DNA from: an uncultured Clostridia bacterium | GTDB taxonomy: Bacteria; Bacillota; Clostridia; Oscillospirales; Acutalibacteraceae | NCBI GenBank assembly: GCA_947628175.1 | Contig: CANQZA010000001.1 | Span: 68,883 to 121,549 of the forward strand | DNA: 52,667 bases | Direction: 5' to 3' | Shown here: piece after piece, positions 33,088 through 41,332 of the stretch | Numbering within the stretch: the first letter of the stretch is position 1 | How the letters are laid out: each line of letters opens with the position of its first letter | Notes under the pieces: model-generated | What the model was told of the DNA's origin: nothing | Database searches by the model: none | Seen by the model: the letters and a program-made list of their open reading frames with translations, nothing else | Position numbers and translations under genes: made by a program

Positions 33088-34200
33088 TCAGATAATATGC
33101 TTATTAAAAAAGGGTATTTTTGAAACAACAAATATGATTATCCAGCTTGCCAAAAACACAACAACAGACAAAATCGGAACACTCAGCCAGCCTGAAAAGC
33201 TGACGCTTGTGATTTTCCACCGTTCAAGCCAGCCGAGTATAAACATATGCATAAAATAAATGCCGAACGAAAGACTGCTTACGGAGTTTACGACTTTAAG
33301 ACACGGTAAAGAAAATGACATTTGCGAAACAGTGTATTTGAAAAAAAGAAATAAAGCGGCTGCACACAGCACCAGATTCGGGGATATATAGTTATTTATA
33401 AAATAGACATATGCCTTTTCTCTTCCCTGTGACACAAAAACGGTTATGAGAATACAGAACAATGCAGAGGATACTCCAAAAACATAAAGCATTTTTCTTG
33501 CGGAAGGCTTAATATCATTTTTAAGAAGATAATGCCCCAAAACATAATAACCGGAATATTTGAGCGCGAAGGTAAAGTTGATTTTATTATATGCTTTGCT
33601 TAAATAGCTTATAAATTCCCAGCCGCTCAATTTCCCGACTTCAAAAACCGCCGGAAGTACGCTGCCCATAACAAACCAAAGAATCAGAAAATACTTTGTA
33701 TAATTATCATATTTTGTGATACACCTAAGGAGAGGAGTGATGATATAAAGACCGATAATCATAAATACAAACCACATTACTCCCCTGCCTGTTACAAATG
33801 TTCCCAAAAGCTCAGTCGCGTCAAGACCATCGGCCGTTCCCTTTTCCCTATACGCATTTATGATGATGTCAAGAACATTTATAGAGGACCAAAAAAGAAA
33901 CGCTGTAAAAATTCTCAAAATGTTTTTTTGGTATAACCTTTTAATGCTTATACTCCGTCTCTCGTCAAGAAACAACGCTCCGCTTATCATAACAAACAAC
34001 GGAACGGCTATATGTGCAAGACAATCATAAACGGCAAAAGCAATCCAGTCAGAGGAAAATACTGATACATTATAAAAATTCTGAGATGATGCATGGATCA
34101 CAACAACAAGAAATATCGCAAAAGCCCTGAGCATATCGAGCCAGACAATTCTTTTTTTGCTTTCGGTTAACGGCACTGAAGGTAATGCTGTATTGCTCAT
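33088..34200 (-). CDS. Acyltransferase 3 family membrane protein
   Basis: A 370-residue protein with about ten membrane helices. The family signature WLDMLRAFAIFLVVVIHASSQ near residue 20 has the conserved Arg and His; IAVPLFVMISGALF follows. Members move an O-acetyl or succinyl group onto glycans, lipids or peptides. The ATG at 34198-34200 follows AGGAAG by 7 nt; an in-frame start seven codons earlier is poorly placed. It is alone and divergent from the ABC importer. The acceptor is unknown. Confidence 0.93.
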   Translation of the reverse strand: MSNTALPSVPLTESKKRIVWLDMLRAFAIFLVVVIHASSQNFYNVSVFSSDWIAFAVYDCLAHIAVPLFVMISGALFLDERRSISIKRLYQKNILRIFTAFLFWSSINVLDIIINAYREKGTADGLDATELLGTFVTGRGVMWFVFMIIGLYIITPLLRCITKYDNYTKYFLILWFVMGSVLPAVFEVGKLSGWEFISYLSKAYNKINFTFALKYSGYYVLGHYLLKNDIKPSARKMLYVFGVSSALFCILITVFVSQGREKAYVYFINNYISPNLVLCAAALFLFFKYTVSQMSFSLPCLKVVNSVSSLSFGIYFMHMFILGWLERWKITSVSFSGWLSVPILSVVVFLASWIIIFVVSKIPFFNKHII

Positions 34201-34269
34201 TTTAACACTTCCTAACTGCACTTATTATAGCAGTCAGAGAGAATAATTTCCATATTTTTTATATTTTTA

Positions 34270-34298
34270 TTGATTTTAACACTTTTATGTGTTAAACT
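34270..34298 (+). promoter_or_regulatory. Promoter of the ABC importer with an operator filling the spacer
   Basis: TTGATT (34270-34275) and TAAACT (34293-34298), spacer 17 bp. The spacer is almost entirely the inverted repeat TTAACAC-TTTTAT-GTGTTAA (34276-34295), with perfect 7-bp arms. That position would let a dimeric repressor block polymerase. The regulator is not identified. Confidence 0.6.
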
Positions 34299-34340
34299 AA
34301 AATTACCCAAGGCATAAAATTTTTATAAGAAGGTATTTTT

Positions 34341-35363
34341 ATGAACAGGAAAATCAAAAAAATTGCAGCTCTTGCTCTGTCGGGACTTATGATGGTATCC
34401 GTATTTGCAGGCTGCTCGGCACAGAACAATAAAAACGACACATCCACCTCGGGCAACGCAGCAGACGCTTCCAAAACCTATACAGTTGGTATATGCCAGC
34501 TTATGAAGCACAATGCGCTTGACAAAGCGACTGAAGGCTTCCAGACTGCTCTGAAAGATAAGCTTGGCGACAAAATTACTTTTGATCTTCAGGTTGCAGG
34601 CGAGGCAAAGAATTGTACTGCTCTTGCGGAAAAATTCGTTTCAGCGAATGTGGATTTGATTATGGCTAACGGAACTCCGGCACTTACGGCATGTTATAAC
34701 AAAACTTCCGAAATCCCGATTGTTGCCACATCAATCACAAATTTTGCAACTGCATTAAAGCTTGATTTTGAACCCGAGGGCAAGAGCGGTGTCAATGTAA
34801 CAGGTACGCATGACCTTGCACCGCTTGACAAACAGGCTGAACAGCTTATGTATTTCTTCCCTGACGCAAAAAAGGTAGGTATATTCTACTGCACATCCGA
34901 GGCGAACTCAAAATATCAGGCTGACGGAATGAAAGAACTTTTAGAAGCAAAAGGCGTCACGGTAACTTATTACACCTTTAAGGATACAACGGATTTACAA
35001 ACCGTTATCACAAAGGCCGCAGCAGAGTCGGAAGTCGTATATATTCCTACAGACAACACGGCAGCAAAAAATTGTGATGTAATCAGAAGTGTTTGTGAAG
35101 ATGCAAAAACACCGATTATTGCAGGTGAAACAGATATTGCCAAAAACACAAACGCTGTAGCAACATATTCTATCAATTTCTATGATATCGGCTACAATGC
35201 AGGTTTGATGGCATATGAAATTCTTGTAAACGGTTCCAATCCTTCCGAAATGAATATTAAAGCACCTGAAAAACTGACAGCGCAGTACAATAAAGATGCA
35301 GTTGAAAAATACGGCGTATCCGATAAAATAACATCTGAATATGTGGAATTAAGCGCTGAATAA
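34341..35363 (+). CDS. ABC transporter substrate-binding lipoprotein (TrpX-like)
   Basis: A 340-residue lipoprotein with a signal peptide ending in the lipobox VFAGC. It belongs to the COG2984 family (YTVGICQLMKHNALDKATEGF, GTPALTACYNKTSEIPIVATSIT, YIPTDNTAAKNCDVIRSVC), whose members in streptococci bring in tryptophan and related aromatic compounds. GAAGG precedes the ATG. The permease and ATPase follow on the same strand. The substrate is inferred from the family only; a shikimate enzyme is 3 kb away, but no trp genes are in the window. Confidence 0.9.
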   Translation: MNRKIKKIAALALSGLMMVSVFAGCSAQNNKNDTSTSGNAADASKTYTVGICQLMKHNALDKATEGFQTALKDKLGDKITFDLQVAGEAKNCTALAEKFVSANVDLIMANGTPALTACYNKTSEIPIVATSITNFATALKLDFEPEGKSGVNVTGTHDLAPLDKQAEQLMYFFPDAKKVGIFYCTSEANSKYQADGMKELLEAKGVTVTYYTFKDTTDLQTVITKAAAESEVVYIPTDNTAAKNCDVIRSVCEDAKTPIIAGETDIAKNTNAVATYSINFYDIGYNAGLMAYEILVNGSNPSEMNIKAPEKLTAQYNKDAVEKYGVSDKITSEYVELSAE

Positions 35364-35370
35364 TTTATTA

Positions 35371-35399
35371 TTGACATTAACAGTCATCAATTTTATAAT
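35371..35399 (+). promoter_or_regulatory. Candidate internal promoter between substrate-binding and permease genes
   Basis: TTGACA (35371-35376), 17-bp spacer, TATAAT (35394-35399): a consensus sigma-A match in the 99-bp gap. Transcripts would meet the hairpin at 35414-35443 at once. Confidence 0.55.
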
Positions 35400-35413
35400 A
35401 ATAATAAATACTA

Positions 35414-35443
35414 AAGAGCAATAGTAACATATTGCTCTTTTTT
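35414..35443 (+). terminator. Hairpin with U tract before the permease gene
   Basis: AAGAGCAATA pairs with TATTGCTCTT around GTAACA, 10 bp, then TTTT. It probably causes partial termination so that the binding protein is made in excess over the permease. Confidence 0.8.
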
Positions 35444-35462
35444 GACGGACGGAGAATAGAAA

Positions 35463-36401
35463 ATGCTTAATTTTGATTTATTCCTCACCTCAATGCCCGG
35501 GGCAATCGCTCAGGGTATGGTATGGGGATTGATGGCAATAGGGCTTTATATCAGTTATAAAATTCTTGACTTTGCCGATTTGTCGGTTGACGGCTCGTTT
35601 ACAACAGGAGGCGCTGTATTTGTTATATCCGTTTTAAACGGTATAAATATTTATATTGCAATGGTATTCGCTTTTCTTTCCGGCTGTCTGGCAGGACTTG
35701 CAACCGGTATATTCAATACCAAATTCGGCATACCGCCGATATTGGCAGGTATATTGACACAGCTTGGTCTGTATTCTGTAAATCTCCGAATCATAGGACA
35801 GGATTTCACTCTAAAAGGAATGGATGTCAAAGCCTTGGAAGCCATACCGCGAGGTTTGTTTACGCCGATTATCAGCAGTATGTATACAAATCGTTCCCTG
35901 ATATCATTGCTGATTATTCTCGCATTGGTAATTCTTGTGCTTTACTGGTTCTTCGGTACGGAATTAGGTCATTCTATCAGAGCAACAGGTTCAAATAAAA
36001 ATATGGCACGGGCAAACGGCATCAACATAGACGCAACCACCATCATAGCCCTTATCTTGTCAAACGGCATTGTTGCCTTGTCAGGGGCAACATTTGCACA
36101 GTATCAGGGCTCCGCGGAAGTATCAATGGGACAGGGCGCTATCGTTATAGGCTTAGCCGCTATCATTATAGGAGAGGTTCTGTTTGGCAGAATTTTCAAG
36201 AACTTTGCTCTCAGACTGCTGGGCGCGGGACTCGGCGGAGTCGTTTACTACATAGTGATTCAAACAGTTGTAAATGTCGGATTTAATACAAACGATATGA
36301 AAATTCTGACCGCTTTGGTTGTTGCGCTGTTTCTTGGTGTTCCGTATTGGAAATCTAAAATATCCCAGAAAAAAGTTAAGGTTAAGGAGGTCGCAAAATA
36401 A
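35463..36401 (+). CDS. ABC transporter permease (TrpY-like)
   Basis: A 312-residue membrane protein with about eight to nine helices, of the LivH/BPD_transp_2 fold and COG4120 type. It begins with MLNFDLFLTSMPGAIAQGMV. The coupling-type region reads HSIRATGSNKNMARANGIN (interaction with the ATPase), and FADLSVDGSFTTGGA is a conserved segment of the family. GGAG lies 11 nt before the ATG. Its stop overlaps the ATPase start (TAATG), so the pair is translationally coupled. A second copy for a heterodimer is absent, so it acts as a homodimer. Confidence 0.92.
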   Translation: MLNFDLFLTSMPGAIAQGMVWGLMAIGLYISYKILDFADLSVDGSFTTGGAVFVISVLNGINIYIAMVFAFLSGCLAGLATGIFNTKFGIPPILAGILTQLGLYSVNLRIIGQDFTLKGMDVKALEAIPRGLFTPIISSMYTNRSLISLLIILALVILVLYWFFGTELGHSIRATGSNKNMARANGINIDATTIIALILSNGIVALSGATFAQYQGSAEVSMGQGAIVIGLAAIIIGEVLFGRIFKNFALRLLGAGLGGVVYYIVIQTVVNVGFNTNDMKILTALVVALFLGVPYWKSKISQKKVKVKEVAK

Positions 36402-37210
36402 TGCTTGAAATCAGAAATGTTCACAAGACCTTCAACCCCGGAACGATTAATGAAAAGGTTGCCCTCAAGGGTATTGACATTGTGCTGAACGAGGGTGATT
36501 TTGTAACCGTAATCGGCGGAAACGGAGCAGGCAAATCAACAATGCTCAATATGATTGCGGGCGTATACCCCGTTGACTGCGGTTCCATCATTATTGACGG
36601 AATCAATGTAACAAAGCTCCCCGAACACAAACGGGCAAAATATATAGGCAGGGTTTTCCAAGATCCTATGAACGGTACTGCCGCAGATATGCAGATTGAC
36701 GAAAATCTCGCCCTTGCCTCGAGACGGGGACAAAGAAGAGGTCTGAAATTCGGCGTCAGCCACAAAGAAAGAAACGAATATGTAAAAATTCTCCGTGATC
36801 TTGACCTCGGGCTTGAAACCAGACTCACATCAAAAGTGGGACTTCTTTCAGGCGGGCAGAGGCAGGCGGTCACGCTGCTTATGGCAACACTTAAAAAGCC
36901 AAAGCTGCTTCTTCTTGACGAGCACACTGCCGCGCTTGATCCAAAAACGGCAAAAAAGGTTCTTGATTTAACAGAGAAAATCGTTTCAAGAAATAACCTG
37001 ACAACCATTATGATTACGCATAATATGAAAGACGCCATTGCAATCGGAAACCGTCTCATTATGATGAATGACGGCAAGATTATCTATGATGTGTCGGGTG
37101 AGGAGAAAAAGGGACTTACGACAAAGGATTTGCTTGAGAAATTTAAAAACACCTCAGGCGAGGAATTTGATAATGACAGAGTTCTGCTTTCAACACAAGT
37201 CGATGAATAA
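36401..37210 (+). CDS. ABC transporter ATP-binding protein (TrpZ-like)
   Basis: A 269-residue nucleotide-binding subunit (COG1101 type). Walker A is GGNGAGKST, the Q-loop is in GRVFQDPMNGT, the signature LSGGQRQAV, Walker B LLLLDEHTAALD (the Glu after the Asp is the catalytic base) and the switch His is in MITHNM. The DEHTAALDPKT form is typical of this family. Overlaps the permease stop by one base; AAGGAGG upstream. A strong terminator follows. It powers uptake by the three-gene importer. Confidence 0.96.
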   Translation: MLEIRNVHKTFNPGTINEKVALKGIDIVLNEGDFVTVIGGNGAGKSTMLNMIAGVYPVDCGSIIIDGINVTKLPEHKRAKYIGRVFQDPMNGTAADMQIDENLALASRRGQRRGLKFGVSHKERNEYVKILRDLDLGLETRLTSKVGLLSGGQRQAVTLLMATLKKPKLLLLDEHTAALDPKTAKKVLDLTEKIVSRNNLTTIMITHNMKDAIAIGNRLIMMNDGKIIYDVSGEEKKGLTTKDLLEKFKNTSGEEFDNDRVLLSTQVDE

Positions 37211-37219
37211 ATTGCAATT

Positions 37220-37252
37220 AACGCCGGAATCACTTTGATTCCGGCGTTTTTT
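37220..37252 (+). terminator. Terminator shared by the ABC importer and the convergent membrane gene
   Basis: AACGCCGGAATCA pairs with TGATTCCGGCGTT around CTT, 13 bp, followed by TTTT. Confidence 0.93.
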
Positions 37253-37665
37253 CACTTATTTTTTGATTTTGCTTTCTTGTTTACATTACTGCACACGATT
37301 ACAAACAACGCCTGAAGAGAGCAGACGGTTAAATACTCCCTTAAACTGCTTTTGAAGCAGATAATCCCTACTGCAACGCAGGAAATATAAATAATTGCAG
37401 TTATAACAAGAATGTGCAGTTCACTGTTTTTAAAAATATTAACAACATATCTTGTCTTATAAATCCTTGCCGCTCTCGCATAAATCAGCGTGAAAAAGGT
37501 TGTAAAAACCGCGATTACAGCCTGATTTACACAAAGAATACTTACGCTGTCAGATGTGTGTTCGACCGCAAGTATAAAAAAATCCTTTCCAAAAATCAGA
37601 AACGGAATATAAAACAGGAGCGACAACATATTTACCCATTCCATCGCCTTTAATATGTACCTCAT
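37252..37665 (-). CDS. Four-helix membrane protein, partner of the MerR regulator
   Basis: A 137-residue protein with about four hydrophobic segments (LSLLFYIPFLIFG, VNQAVIAVFTTFFTLIYA, LHILVITAIIYISCVAVGIICF, LTVCSLQALFVIVCSNV) and a lysine-rich C-terminus. AGGAGAGG precedes the ATG and overlaps the region just after the MerR stop, 11 nt away, so the pair is one operon. I do not recognise the family. Because its regulator is itself membrane-tethered, it could sense or be regulated by the same envelope signal. Confidence 0.75.
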   Translation of the reverse strand: MRYILKAMEWVNMLSLLFYIPFLIFGKDFFILAVEHTSDSVSILCVNQAVIAVFTTFFTLIYARAARIYKTRYVVNIFKNSELHILVITAIIYISCVAVGIICFKSSLREYLTVCSLQALFVIVCSNVNKKAKSKNK

Positions 37666-37676
37666 ACAATCCTCTC

Positions 37677-38822
37677 CTAACGCATATTGTATTCAAACAT
37701 AATATCAAGCATATTATAACAGTCTTGGCTTATATCATATACCTGTGCATTTTCGTCTGAAATATAATAATATTTATTTTCTTCATAAATAATTCTTCCT
37801 TTAACGCGGTAAAAAATTCCGCTTTCGTCGTATGCGAGTATCCGTGCATCGTAATAATTTTTATTTTCATCATACGAGAATCCGCTTTCAGACAACCGAA
37901 CGCAATCCACCATATTTTTGATCTGCCTGTTTGCCTCAACAACATACTCTTTTCCGCCCATACCCTTGAGCGCGCAGGCATAGCCGTGTTCTTGAAAATG
38001 GTCTATTAAGCTTTTATAATAATCATATTTTTCCTCAAGAACATAGTAACGCGGGTATTTGCTTTTATCATGCGTTTTCAAATAAATCAGTTCATTGTTT
38101 TTCACATTATCTATTTCATATATGGAAAACCGATGGAATATCGGCAACTCATCAGAAAATATATATTTAAACTCTACGATTTCATCATCTGTTTTCACAT
38201 GACAACCTTTTATCTCAATCGGAATGTACCGCTGTGAATAAAGCTCTATATGAGACCCGCCGGATTCAATAAACGCATACCCTGTCGGTGTTCCGATATA
38301 AAACAAATCTATCCATTCGTGCCCCGCGAACAAAACCGCGGCCGCAACTATTACGGCAATCAGAATTCTGTATTTCTTTTTGCTTTTCTGATAGACAAGC
38401 CGATATGCCGCATTGCTGTCGTTTTCATTTTCAACCGAGAGCGATTTAATGTAGTCAATATTTTCAAGCTTGCCGCAAAAATCCTCAAGGTTTTGCGGAT
38501 GAATATTCCTGATGGATATCAGATCGTCGGTAAGCTTTTGGTTTTGCGCGTTATCATGCTCCATTTTTTCAAGATGCGAGACAAGAATTGAATCAAAATC
38601 AGAAAAATCGGTATAAAGCGTTTTAATATCGTTGAGGGAAAAATTATATTTTCTCAAAAGCATTATCTGCTTTAAACGGGTTACATCCTTTTCGCTGAAA
38701 TTAAAATTTCTTCTGCCGGCATAATTTTCATTATAGCTTGGCAGCAAAAGTCCGCTGCTTATATAGAATCTTATTGTCCTGTCCTGCAAGCCTGTTTTTT
38801 CACAGAGTTCTTTCATTTTCAT
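37677..38822 (-). CDS. Membrane-anchored MerR-family transcription regulator
   Basis: A 381-residue protein. Residues about 1-70 form the MerR winged helix (KMKELCEKTGLQDRTIRFYISSGLLLPS, GRRNFNFSEKDVTRLKQIMLL), followed by a coiled-coil dimer helix (about 75-110). A single membrane helix lies at about 152-168 (ILIAVIVAAAVLFAGHEW), after a lysine-rich stretch. The last 210 residues would be outside the cytoplasm and hold few recognisable motifs. It could therefore bind DNA from the membrane and sense an external signal, unlike soluble MerR proteins. GGAGG lies 8 nt before the ATG. It is co-transcribed with the four-helix protein and has its own dyad promoter. Confidence 0.85.
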   Translation of the reverse strand: MKMKELCEKTGLQDRTIRFYISSGLLLPSYNENYAGRRNFNFSEKDVTRLKQIMLLRKYNFSLNDIKTLYTDFSDFDSILVSHLEKMEHDNAQNQKLTDDLISIRNIHPQNLEDFCGKLENIDYIKSLSVENENDSNAAYRLVYQKSKKKYRILIAVIVAAAVLFAGHEWIDLFYIGTPTGYAFIESGGSHIELYSQRYIPIEIKGCHVKTDDEIVEFKYIFSDELPIFHRFSIYEIDNVKNNELIYLKTHDKSKYPRYYVLEEKYDYYKSLIDHFQEHGYACALKGMGGKEYVVEANRQIKNMVDCVRLSESGFSYDENKNYYDARILAYDESGIFYRVKGRIIYEENKYYYISDENAQVYDISQDCYNMLDIMFEYNMR

Positions 38823-38845
38823 CGGACCATCCTCCCTTCATACCC

Positions 38846-38876
38846 ATTTTAATTTTTACATCAGATGTAAAGTCAA
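38846..38876 (-). promoter_or_regulatory. MerR-type promoter with 19-bp spacer and central dyad
   Basis: Minus strand TTGACT (38871-38876) and TAAAAT (38846-38851) are 19 bp apart instead of 17. The spacer holds the perfect dyad TTTACATC-A-GATGTAAA (38855-38871). This is the layout of promoters that MerR proteins activate by untwisting DNA, so the regulator probably activates its own operon. Confidence 0.78.
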
Positions 38877-38880
38877 TACT

Positions 38881-38910
38881 TTTTTACATTTTTCCGCCTG
38901 AATGTAAAAA
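38881..38910. repeat. Inverted repeat upstream of the MerR promoter
   Basis: TTTTTACATT (38881-38890) and AATGTAAAAA (38901-38910), perfect 10-bp arms around a 10-nt loop. They share the TTTACAT half-site of the MerR dyad, so this may be a second regulator site; the right arm also supplies the U tract of the adjacent terminator. Confidence 0.5.
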
Positions 38911-38934
38911 AAGTCTGCCTTGCGCAGGCAGACA
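38905..38934 (-). terminator. Terminator after the response regulator gene
   Basis: Minus strand GTCTGCC / GGCAGAC (38927-38933 with 38913-38919) closed by TGCGCAA, followed by TTTTTTT. Confidence 0.85.
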
Positions 38935-38951
38935 TAATTTTTATTTTCATA

Positions 38952-39632
38952 TTATCTGAATTTATATCCTCTGCCCCATACGGTTTTTATATAGTCAGCA
39001 TTATTATCGGCATCCTTGAGCTTTTCACGCAGCCGATTTATATGAACCGTAAGGGTTGAGGTATCGCCGAGCGAATCGTAATTCCATACGGCTTGAAACA
39101 ACTCGTTTTTTGAAAGAACCCTGTCAGGCTGTGACGCCATCAGATAAAGAACATCAAATTCCTTTTTTGTAAGGCTGATCTCCTTTTCTCCGAGATAAAC
39201 CGTCCCCGAATGCTTATCAAGCCTCAGCTTATCAATGATTATGCTGTCATCGGCAGGTTTAGAAGTGAGCCGCATATAACGGTTGATGTGAGCCTTTACT
39301 CTTGCCACAAGCTCACCGGGTGAAAACGGTTTTACGATATAATCATCAGCCCCGAAGCCAAGTCCGCTGATTTTATCAAGCTCCTCTCTTTTTGCGCTTA
39401 CAAGCAAAATGGGAATATCCTTTTTTTCTCTTATTTTTCTGCATATATCAAAGCCGTTGATACCCGGAAGCATTATATCAAGTATCACAAGGTTGAAATC
39501 GCCGTTGAGTGCCAGTTCAAGACCTTGCCTGCCTTCTGAAGCCGCCTGCGTTTGAAAACCGCTTGCCTCAAGATAATCCCTTTCAAGCTCAAGAATATTT
39601 CTGTCATCCTCGATGATTAAAATTCTGCTCAT
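38952..39632 (-). CDS. OmpR-family response regulator
   Basis: A 226-residue two-component regulator. The receiver domain (about 1-118) has the acidic pair in IIEDD, phospho-acceptor Asp52 (VILDIMLPG) and Lys in VKPFSPGEL. The winged-helix output domain (about 130-225) ends YIKTVWGRGYKFR, typical of OmpR/PhoB proteins. It starts 4 nt inside the histidine kinase stop (ATGA overlap), so the pair is translationally coupled. Targets are unknown; the divergent VTC-CotH cluster 200 bp upstream of the kinase is the nearest candidate. Confidence 0.95.
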   Translation of the reverse strand: MSRILIIEDDRNILELERDYLEASGFQTQAASEGRQGLELALNGDFNLVILDIMLPGINGFDICRKIREKKDIPILLVSAKREELDKISGLGFGADDYIVKPFSPGELVARVKAHINRYMRLTSKPADDSIIIDKLRLDKHSGTVYLGEKEISLTKKEFDVLYLMASQPDRVLSKNELFQAVWNYDSLGDTSTLTVHINRLREKLKDADNNADYIKTVWGRGYKFR

Positions 39633-41137
39633 TTAATCATTTCCTCCTTGGGCAATGAAATAAATATGGATAAACCTGCGTTCTCATTGCTGTTTGCCCA
39701 AATAAAACCGCCGTGCAGCTCAATAATCTGTTTGCATACGGACAATCCCAGCCCTGAGCCCTCTGAAACCTTTGACCTTGCGGGATCAGCCCTGTACATA
39801 ATATCAAAAATTTTGGATATACTCTCGCGGTCCACGCCTATACCGTTATCGGATATTTCAAGTATAACAGAACTTTCATATTCATTCAAGGTCATTTCAA
39901 CTCTGCCTTTAACATCCTCGCGCGTATATTTGATACAATTGGAAATAATATTGCCTATCACGCGTGCAAATCTGTCCGTGTCGACCGAAATTTCCGTATT
40001 CTTTGCACAGTTAATTTTGTATGAGAAGCTGAAATCCGCCTTTTCAAGCACTGCACTGATTTCCTCGGCACAATCGCTGAAAAATGCCACCGCGTTCACA
40101 TTATTTTTGTTCAAGCGATAACTGCTCAGTTCCATCCTTGATACCGTCAACAAATCATCAAGTATCCGTTCCGTATCATCTATTGAGGAACAGATGGTTT
40201 TGATATATTTCATCTGCTTTTGCGGTGAATCTGCAATTCCGTCAAGAAGTCCCTGGGCATAGCCTTTTGCGCTCGTGAGCGGTGTTCTCAGATCGTGGGC
40301 AATTCCGGCAACAAGCGCCTTACGCTGTTCATCAGCCTTATTCTGTTGTTCTATTGACTGCTTAAGCCGCGCCCTCATTTTATTGAAGCTGTCCACCGTT
40401 CTGCCGAGCTCGTTTGTGGACTTGTATTCTATTTTATAATCAAGATTTCCCCGCGCAATTTCGTCGGCACCCCGTTCTATTTTCTTTATCGGGGACACAA
40501 TGGTTTTTGATGTTATAAACGACAAAACTGTAATGGATACAATAAATAAAAGCACAATGATAAGCACGATGATTCCCGTTCTTCCCAGAAGCAGATTCCT
40601 CAGCTCATAGACGCTTATGCGTCCCGAAGCATCGTTTACCGTATAGTCGTTATTTACTATGACAACTCTGTAACGCCCTTCCGGCGAATCGGTATGATTT
40701 ACGATAACAAGACCGTTTCCTGAAAAGTAATTGATATTCCTGTCGTTGTCAATTCTTACAATTCTGTTTGCCTTTTCAAGCACATCTCCTCCGTTTTTTG
40801 TGGAGTAAAAATACTTTCCGTCGCACTCTATATATATAAGCGAATTAAGCCTTTCAAGAGGTGCGACAAAGCCCTGTATACTCCTGAGCTTTTTCTCGCT
40901 GCTGTCGTCCCCCGCAAGTTCATTCGCAATTCCCGACACGGTCTGGTTCCACTGCATCTGATTCACGGTGCCGAATGTATTTGTCGTAACTGTTGAAAAG
41001 TTGAAATAAGACGCCGTCGTGCTTATGAGCAAAGGTGACGAAACGGCGATGATAACAAGCGGAATTACAATCGCCATTACAGACGAAATGATAATTCTCG
41101 TATTGATTTTGAGATTTTTTGAACTTCTTTTCTTCAT
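39629..41137 (-). CDS. Sensor histidine kinase
   Basis: A 502-residue membrane sensor. Two membrane helices (about 20-45 and 185-215) frame an extracellular sensing domain of about 140 residues, probably of dCache/PAS-like type. HAMP follows (about 215-265), then HisKA with His281 (GIAHDLRTPL) and HATPase_c with N-box SNCIKY, G1 DNGIGVD and G2 GSGLGLSVCK. The ATG at 41135-41137 has GGGAG upstream; a TTG five codons earlier is poorer. It is transcribed before its regulator. The signal is unknown. Confidence 0.95.
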   Translation of the reverse strand: MKKRSSKNLKINTRIIISSVMAIVIPLVIIAVSSPLLISTTASYFNFSTVTTNTFGTVNQMQWNQTVSGIANELAGDDSSEKKLRSIQGFVAPLERLNSLIYIECDGKYFYSTKNGGDVLEKANRIVRIDNDRNINYFSGNGLVIVNHTDSPEGRYRVVIVNNDYTVNDASGRISVYELRNLLLGRTGIIVLIIVLLFIVSITVLSFITSKTIVSPIKKIERGADEIARGNLDYKIEYKSTNELGRTVDSFNKMRARLKQSIEQQNKADEQRKALVAGIAHDLRTPLTSAKGYAQGLLDGIADSPQKQMKYIKTICSSIDDTERILDDLLTVSRMELSSYRLNKNNVNAVAFFSDCAEEISAVLEKADFSFSYKINCAKNTEISVDTDRFARVIGNIISNCIKYTREDVKGRVEMTLNEYESSVILEISDNGIGVDRESISKIFDIMYRADPARSKVSEGSGLGLSVCKQIIELHGGFIWANSNENAGLSIFISLPKEEMIK

Positions 41138-41171
41138 TTCATCTTCTCCCAAGCTGCTTTAGAGTAAGTAT

Positions 41172-41201
41172 ATTATATCATTCGTACGCCGCACATTACA
41201 A
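41172..41201 (-). promoter_or_regulatory. Promoter of the two-component operon
   Basis: Minus strand TTGTAA (41196-41201) and TATAAT (41172-41177), spacer 18 bp. Confidence 0.6.
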
Positions 41202-41271
41202 CATATAAATTGACACATAAATATACACCTGTTTTAAACCGATTTATTTTATATTAATAGACAAAATCATA

Positions 41272-41300
41272 TTGACTATTCCATAAATATAATTTATAAT
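41272..41300 (+). promoter_or_regulatory. Promoter of the VTC-CotH cluster
   Basis: TTGACT (41272-41277), 17-bp spacer, TATAAT (41295-41300), about 30 nt before the first start. It is divergent from the two-component promoter, with about 70 bp between them. Confidence 0.8.
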
Positions 41301-41332
41301 GAGTTGGGATTTAATATAGGGGAGGTATGATT

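Noticed and set aside
36421-37077. 218-codon minus-strand ORF
   Set aside because: Lies wholly inside the ABC ATPase gene, whose Walker and signature motifs are clear; its serine-rich product is the antisense shadow of that gene.
41327-41332. ATG at 41327 as start of the VTC gene
   Set aside because: It lies 1-2 nt after GGAGG, too close for initiation; the TTG at 41333 has normal spacing and gives the expected N-terminus.
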